Source of the DNA: JBCCGE01 sp039029455
GTDB taxonomy: Bacteria > Pseudomonadota > Gammaproteobacteria > Arenicellales > Poriferihabitantaceae
Reading direction: 5' to 3'
DNA: 12,388 nucleotides
NCBI GenBank assembly: GCA_039029455.1
Contig: JBCCGE010000095.1
Coordinates: 1-12,388, forward strand
How positions within the stretch are numbered: position 1 is the stretch's first letter; each line of letters begins with the position of its first letter. Shown one piece after another: positions 8,057 through 12,388 of this stretch. Under the pieces are notes generated by a model. The model saw nothing but the letters and a program-made list of their open reading frames with translations, did no database searches and was not told the origin of the DNA. Position numbers and translations under genes: made by a program.

Positions 8057-8060
<4 letters not shown>
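7443..8060 (+). CDS. ECF42-type RNA polymerase sigma factor, truncated by the contig junction
   Basis: This is the start of an ECF sigma factor of the ECF42/SigJ-like group, which directs RNA polymerase to its target promoters. Region 2 spans about residues 15-82 (QLVEDTVQSALVEALEHW, then AAWVHRVARNKALDALRR). Region 4 spans about residues 115-175, with a helix-turn-helix in GFSDREIASALLIGP. The group-specific link IPFEIPDEPELAERI begins the C-terminal extension, which in relatives runs to about 400 residues and carries a TPR-like/DUF6596 domain. Here homology stops at V194 (codon 8022-8024). The remaining 11 codons, NVCLPACLPAC, are only a translation of a CTGC/CTGT microsatellite and end at TAG 8058-8060. 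The real C-terminal half is therefore absent. The tail is not evidence of a novel protein. The gene overlaps the YCII gene by four bases. Confidence 0.9.
8022..8030. other. Probable junction of bacterial and eukaryotic DNA
   Basis: Left of this point the sequence is a sigma-factor gene in good codon order. Right of it the reading collapses into a (CTGY)n repeat and then into AT/TG-rich, intron-like DNA. No bacterial gene is recognisable after it and no eukaryotic feature before it. The exact base cannot be fixed because nothing marks it. The last codon fitting the sigma family is 8022-8024, and the repeat starts at 8028. Confidence 0.8.
8028..8057. repeat. (CTGC/CTGT) tetranucleotide microsatellite at the junction
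   Basis: Seven consecutive CTGY units run from 8030 to 8057: one CTGT, five CTGC, then one CTGT, preceded by GT. Simple tetranucleotide arrays like this are common in eukaryotic introns and rare in bacterial coding genes. Its place exactly at the break in the sigma gene makes it a likely site for mis-joining of reads. Confidence 0.95.
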
Positions 8061-8295
<235 letters not shown>

Positions 8296-8526
8296 GTGGA
8301 GTCCTTTCCCATGACCTACTTGCGTTTGGCGCACAGCACCGAAGTGCACTTGTACGAGGGACCCAACACGGAAGACACGCTGACTCAGTTCGTGCACAAA
8401 ATGCTGGCCTCGGCAGAAAGCGAGGAGGAAGACGCGTCCGACGCAACCACAACGTCATCGGAAGACGAGAGCGCTGCCGCCCATGACTCGGCGAGTAGTC
8501 AAACACATGACAGTTCGGAGCTGTAA
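8296..8526 (+). CDS. Probable terminal exon of a PDI/thioredoxin-fold protein (partial gene)
   Basis: Reading from the splice acceptor gives 76 codons ending at TAA 8524-8526. The first part, VESFPMTYLRLAHSTEVHLYEGPNTEDTLTQFVHKML without a break, has the pattern of the C-terminal half of a thioredoxin domain in protein disulfide isomerases: a V-x-x-F-P stretch with the cis-proline, a strand, a Y-E-G turn, then a helix ending in FV. A low-complexity acidic and serine-rich tail follows (ESEEEDASDATTTSSEDES), as many PDIs have before their ER-retention signal. The last four residues are SSEL, close to but not matching the KDEL-type consensus. The CxxC active site would lie in an upstream exon outside the window. 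The fold assignment is inference from pattern, not a search. The GTG at 8296 is an exon edge, not a start. Confidence 0.48.
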   Translation: MESFPMTYLRLAHSTEVHLYEGPNTEDTLTQFVHKMLASAESEEEDASDATTTSSEDESAAAHDSASSQTHDSSEL

Positions 8527-8745
8527 TACACGGACTTGCCCTCTGCCCAAGCACCCGTCTGTTTGTATGCCACGCAAGTCACATAGCTCGTCTGTTCCTA
8601 GTGACACTAGCCGTTGTATCTATGCTGTCGCTGTCGGCATGCTTGAGTGCAAAATTTTCACGACTTGAACGACTCGACCAGTTGGTTTTGTCGTCCTCTT
8701 TATTTGTTTGAAATGTTAGCATGTTTTATGAAATGTTGGAGTAAA

Positions 8746-8760
8746 CTTTATTTATTTATT
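8746..8760 (+). promoter_or_regulatory. AU-rich element or tandem minus-strand polyadenylation signals
   Basis: The sequence CTTTATTTATTTATT lies 220 bases after the stop of the plus-strand exon. Read as RNA on the plus strand it contains overlapping AUUUA pentamers and the UUAUUUAUU nonamer typical of AU-rich mRNA-decay elements. Read on the minus strand it is three overlapping AATAAA hexamers. The sequence alone does not decide between these. Confidence 0.35.
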
Positions 8761-8831
8761 GGACGGAATGCCTGGTAATACAATTGGATGAGATGCATCA
8801 GCACATGACTGCGCTCTGCTGTGCACTGGGA

Positions 8832-8851
8832 CTGTAGAATACAGACTACAG
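8832..8851. repeat. Perfect 6-bp stem inverted repeat
   Basis: CTGTAG at 8832-8837 and CTACAG at 8846-8851 flank an eight-base spacer. It lies 14 bases before a longer palindrome. No function is clear. Confidence 0.6.
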
Positions 8852-8865
8852 AGATCTGGCTGCAC

Positions 8866-8882
8866 GAGTCATCGATGACTCA
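8866..8882. promoter_or_regulatory. 16-bp perfect palindrome with an AP-1-like site
   Basis: GAGTCATCGATGACTC (8866-8881) is its own reverse complement. Its right end extends into TGACTCA at 8876-8882, which matches the AP-1/bZIP consensus TGASTCA. Its left half carries the same site minus one base. It could be a bZIP binding dyad or a chance palindrome. Confidence 0.4.
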
Positions 8883-9265
8883 TGCCGCGCAAGATAGCAC
8901 CACTTCAGTCTTTGCGCTTTGCCGGAATCCATAGATTCATTTATTTGCATGCTTTGACGCCCAGGAGCAGTGATTTCCTTTTCTGCTGTTGAGCATAACG
9001 GTATCTCTTGGAAGTTGAGAATGCACGTTTGGCACTTTCATTGAAGCAGTAGTCATGGCAACTGGCGTTTGTGTGTTTGTGTGACTATGAGGAAAATGTG
9101 AGGCCAGTTGGGGAGCTCTGCAGTGCATGTCCTTGATTTGATCTCCGAACGAGCCGTGTGCAGTGTTCAGGGATGAGTATGAGATAAGCAAGGAAACTAG
9201 ATCATTGAACAATCGTCAATCTTCAAGTTGCGGAGCAACCAGCAGACGATGCCTCTCTGCTGCAG

Positions 9266-9847
9266 TCAATACAGGGACAGATTTTGAGCCAGGAAAGCGA
9301 ATGACTCCCCGAGACCCTGCTCTGAGCCCACAATGGCTGTATACCCCATGCATGCAGGATAACGCGAGTGCACAAACTCTTTGAGAAACAGAAACATCCG
9401 TGTTGTGGTGATTGCATTGACACAAGCATTGAATGTCTCGCGTGGATCTCTCTCAACCCAAGCAATAATCATGCATACCATGGATGGCTTCCTACACTTT
9501 TTTCCACGAGCAGCTGACTTTGTGAAACAAACCGACAAGCCAAAATACAGAGGATAAAAGCTGGCAAAGCAGCAACCGTTACAAGTAGAGGGTGAGAAAA
9601 ACGAAATTGCGGGGATCAAGATCAACTCCCCTGTGACTCTCTCTGGCGCCCTGCCAGTCATGCTATCTTCCTTCATGTTCAAAATAGTATTCTCACGAAG
9701 AGGGTAAACCACCTGAAATTGCGGGGATGCGGCGGCCAACAAGCGGGAAGTTTGCAGCATGAGCTGAGAGGAGTCAGTCTGTAATGCAATGAAAGTGAAT
9801 TGGACCAGCGCCAGACCAAAAAATTGTCCAGTATAGCTGTCAAACAT
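9266..9847 (-). other. Unrecognised 193-codon open frame, probably not a gene
   Basis: An open frame from ATG 9847 to a stop at 9266. The product is rich in hydrophobic residues and cysteine, with no domain, repeat or targeting pattern I recognise and no clear membrane topology. The DNA under it contains a 14-base direct repeat read in two different frames, which argues against selection on protein. It may be a chance frame, an exon of an unseen minus-strand gene, or decayed mobile-element sequence. The AATAAA hexamers downstream at 8940-8945 and 8747-8760 would suit a minus-strand transcript. Confidence 0.15.
9603..9728. repeat. 14-base direct repeat pair, 112 bases apart
   Basis: GAAATTGCGGGGAT occurs at 9603-9616 and again at 9715-9728. 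The flanking bases differ, so this is not a long tandem duplication. Confidence 0.7.
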
Positions 9848-10471
9848 TTATGTCAATTACCTCAAGAGGAATAGAGAATTGCTTGCTCTACCGAATGGAG
9901 CAGTGTGGGGCAGCCATGGCGCAAATTTGGTACCAACCACAACACGGACAAACATACCAAGGAAAAGTCAGCAGGGGAAGGCAAAACCAGTGGACAGAGA
10001 GAGAGAGAGAAAAACTAAAGCAGCAAATTGTGTGCGATGGTAATGGCCAGATGTTTTGGCGAGCAGCACATCACATAGATCTCAGTTCACACTGGGTGAA
10101 TCGTTTCTAGTTCGTCTGCACTGCCAGATGTCCCCGTGCTACCTGGGCATAGAAGAGCACTACTTCACCCCCGCGAAGACACCGCCAGTTTTAGAGGCTT
10201 TCTTCCTCTTGAAAAGCTCCTCTCCGGTTCTCTGTCTGCCACTCTTGGAGTGAGGTACTCAGTTCCAAGATGCGTTGTTTCTCACCGTGTCACCCAGCAA
10301 CAACTTTCAGTGGTTCATACCAGGGGCATCTCTCTCATGCCGGAATCAGGTCGGGGCAGTCTGCCTCATTGCGGTCCCTAGCTTGGTTTCCACAGACACT
10401 TCTTGATAGCTGGTCATTCCAGTGACCGGAGACAGTCATACCTGGAAAGGGCAGTGCTGCATGCTTCAGTC
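9848..10471. other. Non-coding stretch downstream of the methyltransferase gene
   Basis: I see no gene here. It contains a short (AG)n run at 9996-10010 followed by an A-run. The right part should hold the 3' UTR of the minus-strand methyltransferase, but no minus-strand AATAAA or ATTAAA hexamer is visible in the first 400 bases after its stop. The short frames on either strand show no family pattern. Confidence 0.55.
9996..10010. repeat. (AG)n dinucleotide run
   Basis: About seven AG units followed by AAAA. It is a short simple-sequence repeat typical of eukaryotic non-coding DNA. Confidence 0.85.
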
Positions 10472-11524
10472 TCAGCTGTGTTTGTCAGCAGTGGCGTGGT
10501 CAGCAGCAATGCCAGGAGTGACATCATCGGCGGCCGCCAGTTGCTTTTTGTTTTTCGGCTTCTTGGCGACGATGAAGAAGGTGGTGCGGAAGTGTCGCAT
10601 GCGAAAGTACGGCATGTCAAGGCCGGCCTCGTGGACCAGTTTAGGAACGTCACGATTCCACCAGCAGCCGTAGTTCTCCGCGTGCCGCTCAGCATTGTTG
10701 TTCAATATTCTCAGCATCCATTTGTAGGTGCGGCGACACATGCCGTGTTGCAATAGCAGGATGCTGCCGTCTTCCTTGACCACTCGCTTCATTTCCGCCA
10801 GCGCACGCTCAGGATGCTCGTAGCTGCACATGCCAAATGTGTCCACCACGGTGTCAAACGTGGCGTCGGCAAACTGCGACAAATCCTCTGCATTGCCCAC
10901 GGCAAGCTCACTGACGCGCAGCGCAGCGGCGTCACGTTTAGCTTCGGTGATCATGTTCGGACTCAGGTCCACGGCACAGAGGTAGTCGACTTTCTTCGGG
11001 TCGTAGTACGCAAAGTTGGTACCGGTTCCAGCCGCTAGTTCTAGCACTTGACCGCGAGCTCGTGCCAGGAGGTTCTTACGCATGCGCGTGATACCGAGCC
11101 AGCGCTCTCCTCGAATGATTTCCTCGTTGTACGTGGCCGCCAAGACTTGGAACACCTTGCGACGGTATGCCTCATCGATGACGTCGGTCTTTCGCTCGTC
11201 ACTCTTCAATACATAGTGATGCATAATCATCCAGAAGGCAGCCGTGGCACCACTACCCACGAACACCAGTAGCACAATGCGATACTGCTTCTTACGAGGG
11301 TACTCACTAAACTTGACACGCCTACTAGACCTCTGGGCCAGCTTCTCACCTGGTGCGTCTACATCAGAGATGATAGCTCTGCGAGTGGTCTTCCTGAAGT
11401 CAGCAGGTCTCTTTGTCTTCGATCGGCAAGGATTGCTGGAGGAAAACCAACGCCGGCTGATGTGTTGGAAGCTTGATCGGCCACACAGCGAGCGGCCAGA
11501 CTGGGCCAACCTCGCAGCCCACAT
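10472..11524 (-). CDS. OMS1-like mitochondrial class I SAM-dependent methyltransferase
   Basis: A 350-residue intronless frame. Residues 1-32 (MWAARLAQSGRSLCGRSSFQ, then HISRRWFSSS) are rich in Arg, Ser and hydrophobics with no acidic residue, a classic mitochondrial presequence. A single membrane segment follows at about residues 81-101 (RIVLLVFVGSGATAAFWMI). The Rossmann methyltransferase domain then runs from about residue 118 to 320: motif I is VLELAAGTGTNFAYY near residue 160, motif II is CAVDLSPNMI, NAEDLSQFADATFDTVVDTF is the adenine-side and motif IV region, and LAEMKRVVKEDGSILLLQHG is motif VI. The order presequence, membrane anchor, methyltransferase matches yeast Oms1, an inner-membrane protein; METTL7-type enzymes are the other close family. 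Its substrate is not known from sequence. An in-frame TGA lies 15 bases upstream, so the ATG at 11524 is the first in frame, with A at -3. The tail is low-complexity (KNKKQLAAADD). Confidence 0.9.
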   Translation of the reverse strand: MWAARLAQSGRSLCGRSSFQHISRRWFSSSNPCRSKTKRPADFRKTTRRAIISDVDAPGEKLAQRSSRRVKFSEYPRKKQYRIVLLVFVGSGATAAFWMIMHHYVLKSDERKTDVIDEAYRRKVFQVLAATYNEEIIRGERWLGITRMRKNLLARARGQVLELAAGTGTNFAYYDPKKVDYLCAVDLSPNMITEAKRDAAALRVSELAVGNAEDLSQFADATFDTVVDTFGMCSYEHPERALAEMKRVVKEDGSILLLQHGMCRRTYKWMLRILNNNAERHAENYGCWWNRDVPKLVHEAGLDMPYFRMRHFRTTFFIVAKKPKNKKQLAAADDVTPGIAADHATADKHS

Positions 11525-11607
11525 TCTGATGAGGATTTCTCAAACTCTCCTTGGATCGCAGCAGCCAGAAAATAATCCAATTTCTCTACCATGTATAACA
11601 GAACACC

Positions 11608-11626
11608 TTATAATACAGTGACGTCA
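11608..11626 (-). promoter_or_regulatory. TATA-like box and CRE palindrome upstream of the methyltransferase gene
   Basis: TGACGTCA at 11619-11626 is the full cAMP-response element, a perfect eight-base palindrome bound by CREB/ATF bZIP factors. Just downstream in the minus-strand direction is TATTATAA (11608-11615). Together they lie 84-102 bases before the ATG at 11524, which would leave a short 5' UTR. The arrangement is a plausible core promoter but is read from motifs only. Confidence 0.5.
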
Positions 11627-12388
11627 CAGACTGCCAGGAACAATTCCTTCGCCGAACTTGTCAGGTCTTCGTCGGAACTGCGATCTGTTTTTCGCCGCTC
11701 CGATATTTTATTCCAGTGAGCCCAGTTCAGCTACATAATCCAAATATTCACCACTGAGAGAATTCCGCTGCTCTCTGCTGCCGGCCGATCGCAGATCAAG
11801 AAATAATTTAGGTCGATTTGCTTCACCCTGTATTCTCAATTATTTCGCCATTCAGGTCATTGCAAAACTCTAAGCAGTCCAATTTAGCATTCGTCTCCAA
11901 GCTCTTCGCTCCGACAGCTCAGCAGCACACAACTTGCTTGGCTAAGCGCTGCGACTCCCAGGCAACAAAATGAACAACAATCGAAATTCAGTTTCTTCGT
12001 TCAATTTCTCCTCGATCGACAAAACTGTGCTGCCACTTGTTGACAGAGCTTCTGGAAATAGTGATGCCAGCCAATTTTCTCAAAATCGGCAGGAATGAGC
12101 CGTATTTCGATATGAAATCCACCGTTGGCGAGCCAAGATTGCTAAAACCTGCTAGAGTTACTAAAACCAAGCACTTGTGAATGAAATTCGATTGGTTTTT
12201 TTAAAATGCTGCCATGGTTACGAGCGAATCGCGTGGGGGCGCAGGCCGCCGCGCGGGACTTCAAAGCATGCATGCAGTGGACAGACGAGGAAAAACTCAA
12301 GTCATGATTTGTGACATTTCCTACCTGTATTTCCATTCATTTCGAAGACATTTTTCCTCTATTTCTACCTCTGCCTGACCGGGACTCG
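11627..12388. other. Non-coding stretch upstream of the methyltransferase gene
   Basis: No convincing gene or RNA is visible. The DNA is AT-rich in parts (for example GGTTTTTTTAAAA near 12194). An RFX/X-box-like sequence, GTAACCATGGCAGC on the minus strand, lies at 12208-12221 with one mismatch from consensus. A small open frame at 11970-12098 is listed separately. The region may hold a divergent promoter or first exon. Confidence 0.5.
11970..12098 (+). other. Small 42-codon open frame, possible first exon
   Basis: ATG at 11970 (context CAAAATGA, with A at -3) opens a 42-residue frame beginning MNNNRNSVSSFNFSS and ending at TGA 12096-12098. It is rich in Asn and Ser and matches no family I know. 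It points away from the methyltransferase gene, so it could belong to a divergent transcript, but I see no strong splice donor inside it. It is likely to be chance. Confidence 0.12.

Larger units (their letters stand above)
8527..9265. other. Non-coding stretch: probable 3' UTR and intergenic DNA
   Basis: No recognisable gene lies here. The first few hundred bases should be the 3' UTR of the plus-strand exon. There is no plus-strand AATAAA; AATACA at 8776-8781 is the nearest variant. On the minus strand, AATAAA occurs three times overlapping at 8747-8760 and again at 8940-8945, so a leftward transcript could end here. Two dyads lie at 8832-8851 and 8866-8881. Confidence 0.6.

Noticed and set aside
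10403..10756. Plus-strand 117-codon frame
   Set aside because: Most of it is antisense to the methyltransferase C-terminal region, which has clear motifs.

Overview
This window appears to be two unrelated pieces of DNA joined near position 8025. Positions 1 to about 8024 read as bacterial: long intronless genes packed close together, Shine-Dalgarno sites, an ATGA stop/start overlap, an IS transposase remnant, and typical bacterial families. Positions from about 8028 to the end read as eukaryotic nuclear DNA: tetranucleotide microsatellites, a polypyrimidine/AG splice acceptor followed by a terminal exon, long non-coding stretches, and an animal- or protist-like methyltransferase with a mitochondrial presequence. 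The bacterial proteins (a phosphodiesterase with a lectin-like module and a C-terminal module common in Planctomycetes, an RTX protein, and a YCII/sigma-factor pair) suggest a marine planctomycete or relative. The eukaryotic side would fit a sponge or another marine invertebrate host. Both taxonomic guesses are inference; no database was searched.

Bacterial part. Positions 2-94 hold the last 30 codons of an IS5-type transposase. Three minus-strand genes follow, transcribed from right to left as a probable operon: a secreted CocE/NonD-type alpha/beta hydrolase (6869-4971), 23 bases on a serralysin-like RTX protein with three PPC-like repeats (4947-2314), and then a secreted alkaline-phosphatase-superfamily phosphodiesterase (2188-125). 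The serralysin-like protein has lost most of its zinc-binding and catalytic motif, so it looks like a pseudo-protease. A 220-base divergent intergenic region with two adjacent hairpins separates this group from a plus-strand pair: a YCII/DGPF protein (7090-7446) and an ECF42-type sigma factor (7443 onward) that overlap by four bases. The sigma gene stops resembling its family after codon 194, exactly where the sequence turns into a CTGC/CTGT microsatellite.

Eukaryotic part. Positions 8028-8295 look like intron sequence with two microsatellites, ending in a good splice acceptor. The next exon (8296-8526) encodes what looks like the end of a PDI/thioredoxin-fold protein with an acidic tail. Positions 8527-10471 are mostly non-coding, with some dyads, an AU-rich element and a weak unrecognised reading frame. 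An OMS1-like mitochondrial methyltransferase lies on the minus strand (11524-10472), with a TATA-like box and a perfect CRE palindrome just upstream. The last 760 bases show no convincing gene.

The main point is the bacterium/eukaryote junction. An assembly or library chimera from a holobiont sample is the simplest reading. A real recent insertion of bacterial DNA into a eukaryotic genome is the less likely alternative. The most unusual protein is the catalytically degenerate serralysin in the secreted-hydrolase operon.
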